Assembly: GCA_026706985.1 (NCBI GenBank)
Contig: JAPOXR010000052.1
Span: forward strand, 1-64,000
Length of the DNA stretch: 64,000 bases
Source: Paracoccaceae bacterium
Lineage (GTDB): Bacteria > Pseudomonadota > Alphaproteobacteria > Rhodobacterales > Rhodobacteraceae
Direction: 5' to 3'
Shown here: in pieces, positions 9,664-19,383 of the stretch
Numbering within the stretch: position 1 is the first letter of the stretch
Layout: each line of letters begins with the position of its first letter
Program-made: the position numbers and the translations under genes
Notes under the pieces: model-generated
The model's input: only the letters and a program-made list of their open reading frames with translations
Told to the model about the DNA's origin: nothing
Database searches by the model: none

Positions 9664-9700
9664 CCGCAAATTCCGGACAGTATTTGCCCGGAATTGGCGG
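9664..9700. terminator. Bidirectional hairpin between convergent prfB and bactofilin genes
   Basis: Arms at 9664-9676 and 9688-9700 pair over 13 bp with one mismatch around an 11-nt loop. The element sits in the 71-bp gap between the prfB stop and the oppositely oriented bactofilin stop. No long T-run follows on either strand, so it may act as a weak intrinsic terminator or as an mRNA-end stabiliser. Confidence 0.65.
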
Positions 9701-9717
9701 TTACCGGGAAAATTCCG

Positions 9718-10227
9718 TCAGGAATTGCCGCCTTGTTCAGGTCGTTTCTGAGCAGCTGCCGCGGGGTTTTTCTGCGCCGCTGCGGCTCCACCTTCGGCCA
9801 GAGGATTATCCTGCCGCTTCACAGTGCCTTCGAACAGGGCACCGGCTTCTATCGCAATCGTCTCGTGAATGATCTCACCTTCAACATGGGCACTCCCATT
9901 CAGCCTGACGCGATTGCCGCGGATCTGGCCTCTGACCCGACCATCGACAATGACCTCATTCGCTACGATCTGCCCCTTGATGATTGCCTTCTCGCCAACT
10001 TGAATCAATTTGGCATTGACGTCTCCGTCGATTCGGCCGTCGATCTTCACGTCGCTGTCTGATTTCAGATTTCCATTCAAGAATAGATCTGTCGACAGAA
10101 TGGATGGAGCTGACTTTTTTTCCGGCTTCGGTGCCTGTGCCCGCGTAATCCGTGATTCCGACGGTGGTGTAATGCCTGCTTCACGCCGCGGCGCGGCTGC
10201 CGATTCCTGCTTCTTGTTAGTGAACAT
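9718..10227 (-). CDS. Bactofilin family cytoskeletal protein
   Basis: Bactofilins polymerise into filaments that localise cell-wall and morphogenesis enzymes. The 169-residue protein has the characteristic plan: a disordered Ala/Pro/Lys-rich N-terminus (1-42), a central right-handed beta-helix of short repeats (about 43-140, for example VKIDGRIDGDV, VIVDGRVRGQI and VRLNGSAHVEGEI), and a disordered Ala/Gln-rich C-terminus. It starts one base after the stop of the M23 peptidase gene on the same strand. Bactofilin/M23 pairs are widespread and often work together in cell-shape control. Confidence 0.93.
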   Translation of the reverse strand: MFTNKKQESAAAPRREAGITPPSESRITRAQAPKPEKKSAPSILSTDLFLNGNLKSDSDVKIDGRIDGDVNAKLIQVGEKAIIKGQIVANEVIVDGRVRGQIRGNRVRLNGSAHVEGEIIHETIAIEAGALFEGTVKRQDNPLAEGGAAAAQKNPAAAAQKRPEQGGNS

Positions 10228-10228
10228 C

Positions 10229-11407
10229 TCAGTTTGCCCTTATGAAATCCCTCGGGTTTACGGTCCGGCCATCGGTCCTCACTTCGTAATGCAGGTGAGG
10301 CCCTGTTGACGTGCCGGTCGACCCCATATCAGCAATCAATTGATTTCGCGAGACCCTTTGGTTCTTCCGGACATGAATTTTTGAAAGATGCGCATACAGC
10401 GTTTCCAGCCCACCGATATGCCTGATTTTCACAGTCAGCCCGAAATCTCCCTGCCTTCCCACCGAAATCACCACGCCATCGCCGGTTGCACGTATCGGCG
10501 TGCCGGTGGGTGCCGCAAAATCCAGCCCGTGGTGAAACTGCCTGTTGCCGTGAATCGGGTGTGTGCGCATACCGTAACCGCTGGTCAGTCTGCTGCGGCG
10601 CGCCACCGGGTGGCCAATCGGCAAAGATCTGTGGACAAGACAGGTGGAACCCATACGCTGCACGGATTGCGTCAACAGATCCAAATGCGTGTTTCCGGAT
10701 TTATGCACCGATGCTTCGTCTGAATTCACTGGGGTGGAAGCAACGATGGAGCCGATTTCCCGGGCCAATGCTCTCGGTTCGAGATCAAGCCTGTCAAAAT
10801 CAGATTCCAGCCTGTCCGCAGCCTGGTTCAATGCATCGGTGAGCTGGATTGCGGCAAAGCGCGAGCGCTGATCTCTGATTTCATTTTCCACCACCAGTTC
10901 GGCGAACTGATTCTGCCGGTTTTCCGCTTCGCCACGCACCGCATCGAGTTCAAGCAGGGCCGTTTCCAGGAGTCCAAGCAGATGTTCAACCTGCCGGGAC
11001 GCGGTCGCACCCGTATCGTCCGCAACCTTACCTTCCGCCGAAGAAAGGGCCGGTTGCAGAATTTGCTGCCTGGTTTCCGTCAGTGCGAGCTTTAATTGCA
11101 GATTTTCTTCCTGAACCTGTTCCAGCAACTGGATCGCGGCATCGGCACGCTTCCCATAGAATTCTGTCCCGGCACGGCTGGTTTCAAGCCCGGCACCCCC
11201 GGGCACCGACTGCGCCATCCTTGCGAATGCACCGGCTGTTGAAAGACTTAGCCACAGAGACAGGAACAGCACCATGAGACAGAGTAGAATCTGTGTCATC
11301 CCCGCGAGCCGGAATTCAGATGAGCCGGCGGTTGAACGAATGATGATCACCCGCTCCGGAAATACGCGGTCCAGCAGATTTTTTTCCCTTGCTTGATCAA
11401 TAGTCAT
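10229..11407 (-). CDS. Membrane-anchored M23 family peptidoglycan peptidase
   Basis: Predicted lysostaphin-type zinc endopeptidase acting on peptidoglycan cross-links in the periplasm. From the ATG at 11407 (GGGG ribosome-binding tract about 8 bp upstream) the product is 392 residues: a short cytosolic tail, a membrane segment near residues 36-62, a coiled-coil-like region (about 85-210), and a C-terminal M23 domain. Zinc ligands appear as H292-x-G-x-D296 and H371-L-H373, with the auxiliary YAHLS histidine between. The frame is open to 11554, but that extension has no family resemblance. It forms an operon with the bactofilin gene, as in known M23-bactofilin modules. Confidence 0.92.
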   Translation of the reverse strand: MTIDQAREKNLLDRVFPERVIIIRSTAGSSEFRLAGMTQILLCLMVLFLSLWLSLSTAGAFARMAQSVPGGAGLETSRAGTEFYGKRADAAIQLLEQVQEENLQLKLALTETRQQILQPALSSAEGKVADDTGATASRQVEHLLGLLETALLELDAVRGEAENRQNQFAELVVENEIRDQRSRFAAIQLTDALNQAADRLESDFDRLDLEPRALAREIGSIVASTPVNSDEASVHKSGNTHLDLLTQSVQRMGSTCLVHRSLPIGHPVARRSRLTSGYGMRTHPIHGNRQFHHGLDFAAPTGTPIRATGDGVVISVGRQGDFGLTVKIRHIGGLETLYAHLSKIHVRKNQRVSRNQLIADMGSTGTSTGPHLHYEVRTDGRTVNPRDFIRAN

Positions 11408-11685
11408 CCCGAATCCCCTGCAGTCATTTGCGGGACAGCGGATTTCCCGGTGCCGCGCATGTCCCTGAACAGTTTTATTGAATTTGTGGATAGTGTGCGA
11501 CTCATCTCCACATTTCGGTCGTCCGCCTTTACCGGTCCGCATGTCGGAAACCACGCTTCGGAATAGTTTATTGTTCAGCGGTTTTCCGCTAAATCATATC
11601 TGTCCCGTCGGCAGTTGATCATCGGTTTTCCGGTTGCGGGTACAGCAATTCTCATGGGACCTGGAACATAACAGATTCAGAGCAA

Positions 11686-14600
11686 ATGACGAAAGCCCGG
11701 GGTGGCTGGCTGCGAGTGGTCTGGCGATTGACTACAATCACCCTTGCCACGCTTTTGATTACATTGGTTTTTGCTCTCGGCATGCTGTCACTGACACAAA
11801 TCACAGCACCGGGATGGGTACGCACAAAACTTGAAGATCAGCTGGTCATGGCCGCTCAGGGTGGAGTGGCGGAGGTTGAGACGATCCATTTTTCGTTCGA
11901 TCTTTCCACCCTCAGCCCCACCGCCATTCTTGCGGCAGTCCGGTTTCAGGATGTCGCGAGCCTCGAGGAAATTCGCCTGACCGATGTTCAGCTGAGGCTT
12001 GATACCGTACGGGCTCTGGCCGGTGAGGTTGATATCAAATCGGCCTCTATCCGACACGCATCGATTATCGGCGCCATTGGTTCGGCGGACGGCGGTGTCG
12101 CTCCGCAAGCCGGGCTGCCGGGTTCCGATCTCCTTGGTGAATTCTCGACGCGACTGCCGGGTGTGATCGGTAAACTGGAAGTGTCCGACTTTTCCGCTCT
12201 GATCAGACTCCCGGGGTCCGGTCACGAAATCGAACTGAAAAACGGCCGTCTCGCACTGTCAGAACTTGACGATGCAATCGCAGCCCGCGCCGAGGCGGAT
12301 TGGCTTTCACCCGCCCGCCGCGGCATCGGTGTCTCGGCCACACTGCTCTTTCCCGTGCACAGAGGTGGATTTGATCTCAAACTGTCGGCCACGGGTGCCG
12401 TGGTCAGCGACTTTTCCGAATTCCTGCCGGTTGCAACGCGGATTTTGCCCGGTGACACCGAGGTCAACCTTGGACTGGAACTTTCGACGGATGGCTCCGG
12501 AGGAACAACTCCAGTCACCGCGGATCTTGAAATCGGTGCGTGGCAGACGGCGTTGCCGGGACTTGCTGAACCGGTCACAGTCAATTCCCTCAAAACACAA
12601 GCGGAATTTTCCCTGGCCGGCAAACAGGTTGCTTTCCGGGATATCAATGTCGATTCTTCCATTGCCAGATTGACCGCCGAGGCTGATTTCCATTGGAGAA
12701 ACGGTGCCGGAGAACCCGCCGCCGCCGAGGGGCGGATTTCAGTTCACGATGCGGAATTCCTTTCTTCACCCCTTTACCGGTCCGGATTACGGGACGTTTC
12801 GGCGGCAGCGGAATTGCGGGCGCGGTTCGCTCATCCGAAAATTGAATTCTCATCGATTTCGCTGCAGGCCGGAGACAATTCCATCGAGTCCAGCGGCACT
12901 CTCGAAAAAGTCGGGCAGGATTGGGTCGGCACGCTCGAATTTAACACCGGAACCATCGGACATGCGGAGCTGGTTCAGCTCTGGCCTGATTTCCATGCCA
13001 CCGCGGTGCGGGAATGGATCCGTGCAAATGTCAATGCCGGCAGCTTTCACTCAGCCAATGGCGGCTTGCGGATGCATTCGGAGAAACCACCTGATTTCAT
13101 GCTGAATTTTCAGTTTCTTGACGCCGATATCAATGTTTTTCAAGGAGTTCCGTCGATTTCCGGAGGAAGCGGATTTGCCGTCCTGCAGAATTCAGATTTT
13201 GATCTGAAACTCGAACAGGGATGGATCGCCGATGACAAGGGAAACCGAGCGGATATCTCCGATTCTGAATTCTCGGTCCGGAATATCGGCAGATCGATGC
13301 CAATCTCAAAAACCCGCCTCGTGTACGAGTCGGAAGGCAATTCCCTGTTGACCTTGCTGAGCGGGTCGGCGCTGCTGCCATTCGACGAGGACATGCTGTC
13401 AACGGATCTGGGCATAGGCGCGATCACGGGAACGGCAATCCTTGACATTCCAATCAAGCGGAACCTGTCCCGCGATGAAATCGGGTATTCGGCAGATGCG
13501 GAGATTCATAACATTTCCATCTCCGATTCCCGGAACACGGGACCTTTTGAATCCGGCTTGGTAAAGATTCATGCCGACAATTCGGGCATCCAGGCATCGG
13601 CGGAAGGCAGTTTCCGGGGTATTCCTGTCAGCGGAAACTGGGCCGGGAATTTGTCTCCGGAGGGGGGCAGGAACCAGCTGGTGAAGGGAAAAGTCGAACT
13701 GTCACAGAAGTTTTTTGAAAATTTCGGTGTACCTGTGCCGGCCGGAACAATACGCGGCAGTCAACAGGCGGATTATTTCATTCTGCTGAACGATGGTGCC
13801 GCACCGGAATTCGGGATTTCCGTCGATGCGGAAGAACTCGCCGTCGAGTACCCGCTGATGTCGATTTTAAAACCCTACGGCGAGTCGGCGGAATTTTTGA
13901 TCGAGGGGCAGCTTTCCGACCCAATCCGGATCCGCAGACTCGTTTTCTCAACCAAAGACTTTTCCGCCGAAGGCGCTTTCATTGTCGATAGCACCGGAGA
14001 CCTGGTGGAAGCGGATGTGAGTCGGCTTGAAATCGGAAATTGGCTGAAAACCTCGGTTCAGATTCAGAGCCAGGGAGGATTCGCCGCCACTTTACGGGGT
14101 GGAAGCGTGGACCTTCGGAATGCCGGACGCGGCGGCAGGCTGCGCAGCACACTGAGAGGCCGCCTCGAGCGACCGGTGCGTGTGCTGCTCGATCAGGTCC
14201 TTTTGACCTCCAATGTCACGCTGACCGATCTTGAGGGGACGATACTCCTCGACAATGATGCCTCCGGTGAATTTCTCGCAAAGATCAACGGTGAGGCGGA
14301 TGTCAGAATCACGATCAGCATCGATGATGCAAACCAGTTCGTGAATTTCTCATCCGGCGATGCCGGAGCCGTCCTGCGGGCAATGGGCACTCTGCGCAAC
14401 ATTCAAGGGGGACGGTTGCAGGCGTCGGTTGCGCCACGGCGCCCGGACGGGCGCACAAACCTTTCGCTGAACATCACCGATACCCGTGTCCGGCAAATGC
14501 CGCTTCTCGGCGAAATACTGAATGTCGTCAGCCTTTTCGGTTTGACCAACCTGCTTGATAATAACGGCATTCTGTTTTCCGAAGTGAAAGCCGATATCTC

Positions 14601-14916
14601 ACTGATCGGTGGAAGAATGGAAATCCGCAATGGATCGGCAGTCGGGCCGGCACTGGGAGCGACCATGGAAGGGTATATCGATCGTGACCGAAACCAGATT
14701 GAATTGGAGGGGGCGCTTACGCCCTTCAACACGGCCAACGAAGCCATCCGCCGCACCCCGATCCAACTCATCGGGTTGAAGGAAGGCGAGGGGCTGGGTG
14801 CGGTTTCCTACTCGATCCGGGGTTCCATTTCCAATCCCGAAGCGATCGCCAATCCGCTGACCGCACTGACACCCGGCATTCTGAAAAAATTCATTGAACC
14901 GATATTCGGTCAATAG
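11686..14916 (+). CDS. AsmA/YhdP-like large periplasmic protein (DUF3971/AsmA_2 type)
   Basis: 1076-residue protein with one N-terminal membrane segment (about residues 12-36) and a long periplasmic region of repetitive beta-strand-rich sequence, typical of the AsmA/YhdP/TamB superfamily thought to carry phospholipids between the two membranes. The conserved C-terminal part includes the MPLLGEILNVVSLFGLTNLL and LIGGRMEIRNGSAVGPALGA segments, and the sequence ends with TPGILKKFIEP, a typical end for this family. The start ATG at 11686 gives Lys/Arg residues followed directly by the membrane anchor. The stop is 2 bp before queA, suggesting co-transcription. Membership is clear; the exact lipid role is inferred from E. 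coli YhdP. Confidence 0.88.
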   Translation: MTKARGGWLRVVWRLTTITLATLLITLVFALGMLSLTQITAPGWVRTKLEDQLVMAAQGGVAEVETIHFSFDLSTLSPTAILAAVRFQDVASLEEIRLTDVQLRLDTVRALAGEVDIKSASIRHASIIGAIGSADGGVAPQAGLPGSDLLGEFSTRLPGVIGKLEVSDFSALIRLPGSGHEIELKNGRLALSELDDAIAARAEADWLSPARRGIGVSATLLFPVHRGGFDLKLSATGAVVSDFSEFLPVATRILPGDTEVNLGLELSTDGSGGTTPVTADLEIGAWQTALPGLAEPVTVNSLKTQAEFSLAGKQVAFRDINVDSSIARLTAEADFHWRNGAGEPAAAEGRISVHDAEFLSSPLYRSGLRDVSAAAELRARFAHPKIEFSSISLQAGDNSIESSGTLEKVGQDWVGTLEFNTGTIGHAELVQLWPDFHATAVREWIRANVNAGSFHSANGGLRMHSEKPPDFMLNFQFLDADINVFQGVPSISGGSGFAVLQNSDFDLKLEQGWIADDKGNRADISDSEFSVRNIGRSMPISKTRLVYESEGNSLLTLLSGSALLPFDEDMLSTDLGIGAITGTAILDIPIKRNLSRDEIGYSADAEIHNISISDSRNTGPFESGLVKIHADNSGIQASAEGSFRGIPVSGNWAGNLSPEGGRNQLVKGKVELSQKFFENFGVPVPAGTIRGSQQADYFILLNDGAAPEFGISVDAEELAVEYPLMSILKPYGESAEFLIEGQLSDPIRIRRLVFSTKDFSAEGAFIVDSTGDLVEADVSRLEIGNWLKTSVQIQSQGGFAATLRGGSVDLRNAGRGGRLRSTLRGRLERPVRVLLDQVLLTSNVTLTDLEGTILLDNDASGEFLAKINGEADVRITISIDDANQFVNFSSGDAGAVLRAMGTLRNIQGGRLQASVAPRRPDGRTNLSLNITDTRVRQMPLLGEILNVVSLFGLTNLLDNNGILFSEVKADISLIGGRMEIRNGSAVGPALGATMEGYIDRDRNQIELEGALTPFNTANEAIRRTPIQLIGLKEGEGLGAVSYSIRGSISNPEAIANPLTALTPGILKKFIEPIFGQ

Positions 14917-14918
14917 CC

Positions 14919-15962
14919 ATGCAACTGTCGGAACTGGATTACGATCTGCCTGAAGAGCTGATTGCGCTTCGGCCGGTTGAACCGCGGAGTTCTTCCCGCC
15001 TGCTGGTTTCGACCGCAACCGGAATCCATGACCATCAGTTTTTTGATCTACCGGACCTGCTTAGCCCGGGTGACCGGCTCATCTTTAACGACACGTCGGT
15101 GATCCGCGCCGCTTTGCGGGGCACTCGGCATCGTGGCGGGGCTGACGCTCCTGGCGTGGAGATTAATGCCAATCTTGATCAACCTGTCGCCGGCAGCGTT
15201 TGGCGGGCGCTCGTCCGGCCGGCCCGAAAATTGAAAGCGGGCGATTATGTTGATTTCGGCAATTCCCTGAATGCGACAATCCTCGCACGCAAAGGAGAAT
15301 TCGTTGAACTTGATTTCAATTGCCCGGAATCCGATATGGTCGGCAGATTGGAATGCGCGGGAGCGATTCCACTCCCTCCCTATATCGCCGCCAAACGCCG
15401 GCCGGACAGGCGGGATGAAACCGATTACCAGGCCATTTTTGCCGCACGGCCCGGTGCGGTGGCTGCGCCCACCGCCTCACTGCATTTTGATGATGGCATA
15501 ATGCGCGGCCTTGCCGCGCGCGGCATAGAATCCAGTTTTATCACGCTGCATGTCGGGGCCGGGACATTCCTTCCGATCCGCTCACAATCAATCGATGATC
15601 ACCAAATGCAGTCCGAACGCGCCGAACTGACGGCGCGGACCGCGGCGGAAATCAACCGCACAATTTCCGAGGGCAATCGAATCATTGCCGTCGGCACCAC
15701 CGCGCTGCGGTTGCTTGAAACTGCCGCCGACGAAGGAAGGGTCCGGGCGTGGAAAGGCAAAACGAGGTTGTTTATCAGGCCCGGCCACGAATTCGGGGTT
15801 GTTTCCGGCTTGATCACGAATTTTCACTTGCCCGGAACCACTCTACTTGTGCTAGTGGCAGCGCTGGTCGGAGCCGAAAGGCTGCGACAGATTTACCTTC
15901 ATGCTGTAAGCAGCCGTTACAGGTTTTTTTCCTTTGGAGACAGTTCGCTTCTGATTCCCTGA
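14919..15962 (+). CDS. queA: S-adenosylmethionine:tRNA ribosyltransferase-isomerase
   Basis: QueA transfers the ribosyl group of SAM to preQ1-tRNA to form epoxyqueuosine at wobble position 34. The 347-residue length is standard. Family signatures include the N-terminal SELDYDLPEELIALRP, LLVFNDT-like LIFNDTSVI, the APTASLHFD segment and the HVGAGTF motif, with VVSGLITNFHLPGTTLL near the C-terminus. The ATG lies 2 bp after the AsmA-like gene stop. Confidence 0.97.
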   Translation: MQLSELDYDLPEELIALRPVEPRSSSRLLVSTATGIHDHQFFDLPDLLSPGDRLIFNDTSVIRAALRGTRHRGGADAPGVEINANLDQPVAGSVWRALVRPARKLKAGDYVDFGNSLNATILARKGEFVELDFNCPESDMVGRLECAGAIPLPPYIAAKRRPDRRDETDYQAIFAARPGAVAAPTASLHFDDGIMRGLAARGIESSFITLHVGAGTFLPIRSQSIDDHQMQSERAELTARTAAEINRTISEGNRIIAVGTTALRLLETAADEGRVRAWKGKTRLFIRPGHEFGVVSGLITNFHLPGTTLLVLVAALVGAERLRQIYLHAVSSRYRFFSFGDSSLLIP

Positions 15963-16028
15963 CAACGCCGCACTGTCCGGCACAACAGAGAATTCAGAGC
16001 CGGCACGAATCGGAGAGGGAGTTCCGCC

Positions 16029-17297
16029 ATGCTGACTGTGGTTCGGAATGTCTGGGCCCTGTTGCTCGGGATTTTTCTGTTGATGATCGGCAATGGCATG
16101 CACGGAACGCTGCTGGGCGTTCGGGGTGCCAGCGAGTTTGAATCGGCGGCGACCATGTCCTGGGTCATTTCCGGCTATTTTGTCGGTTTCCTCGGAGGAT
16201 CGCGCCTGGCCCCGGAACTGATCCGGCGGGTCGGCCATGTGCGCGTGTTCGCCGCCCTCGGCTCATTGATCTCCGCCGCGCTGGTCCTGTTTCCGGTTTT
16301 TCCCAACGCGTTGTTCTGGATTTTCCTTCGTGTCGTGATCGGGTTCTGCTTTTCCGGCGTCTATGTTGTCGCCGAAAGCTGGTTGAATGACAATTCGGCG
16401 AACGAGACCCGCGGCAAAACGCTCTCCGTCTACATCATCGTGCAGCTGCTTGGTGTGATATCGGCCCAGGCCATGCTGAATCTGGGTGATCCGGGCGGGT
16501 ATCTGCTCTTTGTCATCGCCTCGGTTCTGGTCTCGGTTTCCTTCGCACCGATCCTGTTGTCGGTATCACCGGCGCCGATCACTGAAATGGCGCCCCCGAT
16601 GTCACTGCGACGGCTGATCCGGATCTCCCCGCTCGGCGCGGTCGGATCCTTCTGCATCGGCGCATTGTTCTCCGGGATGTGGGGCATGAGTCCCGTCTAC
16701 GGAACTGAAATCGGATTATCGGTGGCGCAGATCTCACTCTTTGTGGCCACGATCTATATCGGCGGCATGCTTTGTCAGTTTCCGATTGGATGGCTTTCTG
16801 ACCGGATGGACCGTCGGCACCTTGTTCTGGCCACAACAGGCATATTAGCGGTAGTGACGGTTACCGGATCAATGCTGAGCGGCAGTTTTGAATTGCTGCT
16901 GCTGATTGCTTTCCTGATAGGCGCACTGATTAATCCGCTTTACTCACTCATCATCGCTTTCACCAACGACATTCTGGATCCCGGGGATATGGCATCGGCC
17001 GCCGGATGCCTGATTTTTATCCAAGGCGTTGGTGCGATCGGCGGTCCGCTGGCCGTCGGGCTCTGCATGCTGGTCATCGGTCCGAACGGATTCTTTATCT
17101 ATCTGAGCATAGTCGCGGCGTCGCTGGCCGCGTTCACGCTTTACCGGATGAGCGTGCGGGCCGCGATCACGGTCGACCAACCGGCAATCTTCACGCCCGT
17201 CAGCCAGACAAGCTCGCCGGTTGCCGTGGACATGGCTCAGGAGATCGCCATTGAGCCGCAATTGCAGAACAGTGACGAGGCGGGTAGCGGCGCGTGA
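16029..17297 (+). CDS. Major facilitator superfamily transporter
   Basis: 422-residue integral membrane protein with about twelve hydrophobic segments. The loop between helices 2 and 3 begins SRLAPELIRRVGHVRVF, and a second half-repeat carries GWLSDRMDRRH, the MFS motif A equivalent. The general fold resembles YfkF/YcaD-like carriers, which are often poorly characterised drug or metabolite exporters. A GGAG-type ribosome-binding tract precedes the ATG. It has no functional partner in the neighbourhood and the substrate cannot be inferred. Confidence 0.88.
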   Translation: MLTVVRNVWALLLGIFLLMIGNGMHGTLLGVRGASEFESAATMSWVISGYFVGFLGGSRLAPELIRRVGHVRVFAALGSLISAALVLFPVFPNALFWIFLRVVIGFCFSGVYVVAESWLNDNSANETRGKTLSVYIIVQLLGVISAQAMLNLGDPGGYLLFVIASVLVSVSFAPILLSVSPAPITEMAPPMSLRRLIRISPLGAVGSFCIGALFSGMWGMSPVYGTEIGLSVAQISLFVATIYIGGMLCQFPIGWLSDRMDRRHLVLATTGILAVVTVTGSMLSGSFELLLLIAFLIGALINPLYSLIIAFTNDILDPGDMASAAGCLIFIQGVGAIGGPLAVGLCMLVIGPNGFFIYLSIVAASLAAFTLYRMSVRAAITVDQPAIFTPVSQTSSPVAVDMAQEIAIEPQLQNSDEAGSGA

Positions 17298-17678
17298 TGC
17301 AGGGTAGCGCCGCCTCCACCGCATCCCTGCGGGAGGTCAAAGAACTTCGACCCCGTCACGCTGATCACCGAACCCCCGGGCACCACCGGGCCCGGTCGGC
17401 CGTGTCCCGCTGATGACCCGGCTAAGGCGCAACCTCGACAAGAGGGTGCGTCCTCAACTCGTCAGCCAGTCCCGAAGACCAAACCCCGACTTCCTTTCCA
17501 TCAAACCGACACCCGAAAACCCAGACCGCTGAACAGGCTACCCGGAGAGAAAACCTGAACAAGGCGAGTCAATTTTGCACGCCGCTTGACATATGATCCC
17601 GCCACAGCGCAACTTGTTGAACAGGAAGACCGCCGACACATTATGGAAGATGTGGCAAAGTGAAGGGAACGCACGCTC
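17298..17678. other. Non-coding stretch before an accessory patch
   Basis: These 381 bp contain no open frame with coding character on either strand. The composition (short, stop-broken frames rich in Pro/Gly/Thr codons) suggests decayed sequence, and the region marks the switch from conserved genes to an accessory patch (Uma2, NTPase remnant). No repeat or att-like boundary was recognised. Confidence 0.5.
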
Positions 17679-18293
17679 ATGCCTGCCCGGTCATTGAAGA
17701 AGTCTCCGCCCGCCACCTACAGGGACGTGCTCGACGCACCGCCCGGAATGGTCGCCGAAATCATCGGGGGAACGCTCCACACGCATCCCCGGCCCGCGAT
17801 GCGGCACGCTTACGCGGGGTCGTCTCTGGGATATGACCTCTCCGGCCCGTTTCAGTTCGGTCGCGGCGGACCAGGCGGCTGGTGGATCATCGACGAACCC
17901 GAGCTGCATCTGGGCAGTGAGATCGTGGTCCCCGATCTGGCAGGGTGGCGGCGGGAGACGATGCCCGAATTCCCTGATGCCGCATACTGCACGATCGCCC
18001 CCGACTGGGTCTGCGAGGTGCTTTCTCCGACAACGCGCAAGTTCGATCTTTACGAGAAGCGGCCATTCTATGCCGGCGAGAATGTCAGCCATCTCTGGCT
18101 TGTCGATCCGGTCGAGCGGGAACTCGAAGCGTTCGAGCTAAGGGAAGGCCGGTGGCTGCTGATTGCCGCATTGAAAGACGTCGACCAGGTAAACGTGCGG
18201 CCGTTTGAAGCCATCACCTTCAGCCTGTCGGATCTGTGGCCGGAGACATCGGGTCGAGACAATGTGGTAGCAGGTGGTGAGGAAGTGCGTTAG
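17679..18293 (+). CDS. Uma2 family endonuclease-like protein
   Basis: 204-residue protein of the Uma2/DUF820 group, which has a PD-(D/E)XK nuclease-like fold. The N-terminal Y-R-D-V-L segment, EIIGGTLHTHPRP, the conserved acidic VVPDLAGW and the CEVLSPTTRKFD core (EVxSP motif) are all present, so the catalytic centre looks intact. Families of this kind are common in mobile and accessory regions; the cellular role is unknown. It stands alone between two gene-poor stretches. Confidence 0.85.
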   Translation: MPARSLKKSPPATYRDVLDAPPGMVAEIIGGTLHTHPRPAMRHAYAGSSLGYDLSGPFQFGRGGPGGWWIIDEPELHLGSEIVVPDLAGWRRETMPEFPDAAYCTIAPDWVCEVLSPTTRKFDLYEKRPFYAGENVSHLWLVDPVERELEAFELREGRWLLIAALKDVDQVNVRPFEAITFSLSDLWPETSGRDNVVAGGEEVR

Positions 18294-18338
18294 GCGCGGA
18301 AAGCTCTCCCGGCTCCCTTCATCAGGGAATTCCTTGAC

Positions 18339-18587
18339 ATGATGGACCAGCCTGTGCCGCTGAGGCGGCATTTTTCCTTAATGCGCAAATCCGAGACTGA
18401 CACTGACGGGCAGGATCTGGATTCGATCTGGAGCGGTCCGAAACGCACGGGATGGCAGGAACTTGAGGAGGAATTTCGCTGCGTCATCCTTGCCGAGGCG
18501 GGGGCAGGCAAGAGCTTTGAGATGGAGGCCCGCGCAAAACACCTGAAAGAACAGGGCCGCGCAGCATTACCGGGCTCTACCCCATGA
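18339..18587 (+). pseudogene. Remnant of a large P-loop (NACHT-like) NTPase
   Basis: The 82-residue frame has a Walker A motif in CVILAEAGAGKSFEMEARA preceded by a W-x-E-L-E-E-E segment. That arrangement is typical of large NACHT/AAA-like ATPases, including some anti-phage proteins. After KEQGRAA the frame runs into LPGSTP and stops, so the Walker B and later domains are missing. The remaining 200 bp to the next gene show no continuation. I read this as the 5' end of a deleted gene. It could be expressed as a short peptide, but a function is unlikely. Confidence 0.6.
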
Positions 18588-18725
18588 TCGACCGCTGTCG
18601 CAGGGTCAGCAATAACTGGCGACCACATGATGCGCATGATGGAGTAACCCCGCGGGCCAATGTCCCGGATCATGGCGGATCAAAGTGAGCCACGAGGCTT
18701 GAATATAGGGAGCAGATACACAAAC

Positions 18726-18753
18726 TTGTCATTTCGCTGACCTCGGTTATAGT
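18726..18753 (+). promoter_or_regulatory. Sigma70-type promoter of the HNH endonuclease gene
   Basis: TTGTCA at 18726-18731 and TATAGT at 18748-18753 are separated by 16 bp, about 45 bp upstream of the ATG at 18799. Both hexamers differ from consensus by one base. Confidence 0.6.
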
Positions 18754-18798
18754 TGCCGCAGCCGTCAAGTCTGGCATGGGAATTCGGAAGAGCGCGGA

Positions 18799-19383
18799 AT
18801 GGCCACAGAGTTCAGAACCGGATTTGTGCGCTCGCTGGCAAATCCACGGAACCATTCGGCTCTGGTGCTGAACGCGGATTTCCGTCCACTCTCCTATTGT
18901 CCGCTGTCCCTATGGCCCTGGCAGACATCGTTGAAGGCGGCAATTCTGGATCGTGTGATGGTGCTCTCGGAATATGACAGGGTGGTCCGCTCGCCTTCGA
19001 CCGAGTTCAGACTGCCATCCGTCGTTGCGCTGCGCGATTTTGTCCGTCCGAACTCGAAGCCGGCTTTCACCCGTTTCCATCTGTTTCTGCGGGACGAATT
19101 CACCTGTCAATATTGCGGCAGCGCCAGCGAATTGACTTTTGACCATGTCATCCCGCGCTCACAGGGCGGGCGGACGACCTGGACAAATGTGGTCACGGCC
19201 TGCGCACCGTGTAACCTGAACAAAGGCGCGCGGCGTCTCTCAGAATGCGGAAAGACTCTGCGAAATAAACCGGTAAGACCAACCTCGGAACAGCTTCTGA
19301 ATGCCGGTCGAAAGTTTCCGCCGGATTATCTGCACCAGAGCTGGATGGATTTTCTCTACTGGGATGCCGAACTCGACGCTTAA
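18799..19383 (+). CDS. HNH endonuclease
   Basis: 194-residue HNH nuclease of a form conserved in alphaproteobacteria. The zinc-binding and catalytic core is in the C-terminal half: CQYCGS, then FDHVIPRSQGGRTTWTNVV (the H-N-H histidine and asparagine), then ACAPCNLNKG, giving two CxxC-type pairs around the ββα-metal motif. The N-terminal half (ALVLNADFRPLSYCPLSLWPW) is the domain typical of this subfamily. It has its own promoter at 18726-18753 and its stop overlaps that of the convergent dsbB gene. Broad conservation suggests a housekeeping rather than restriction role, but this is not established. Confidence 0.9.
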   Translation: MATEFRTGFVRSLANPRNHSALVLNADFRPLSYCPLSLWPWQTSLKAAILDRVMVLSEYDRVVRSPSTEFRLPSVVALRDFVRPNSKPAFTRFHLFLRDEFTCQYCGSASELTFDHVIPRSQGGRTTWTNVVTACAPCNLNKGARRLSECGKTLRNKPVRPTSEQLLNAGRKFPPDYLHQSWMDFLYWDAELDA

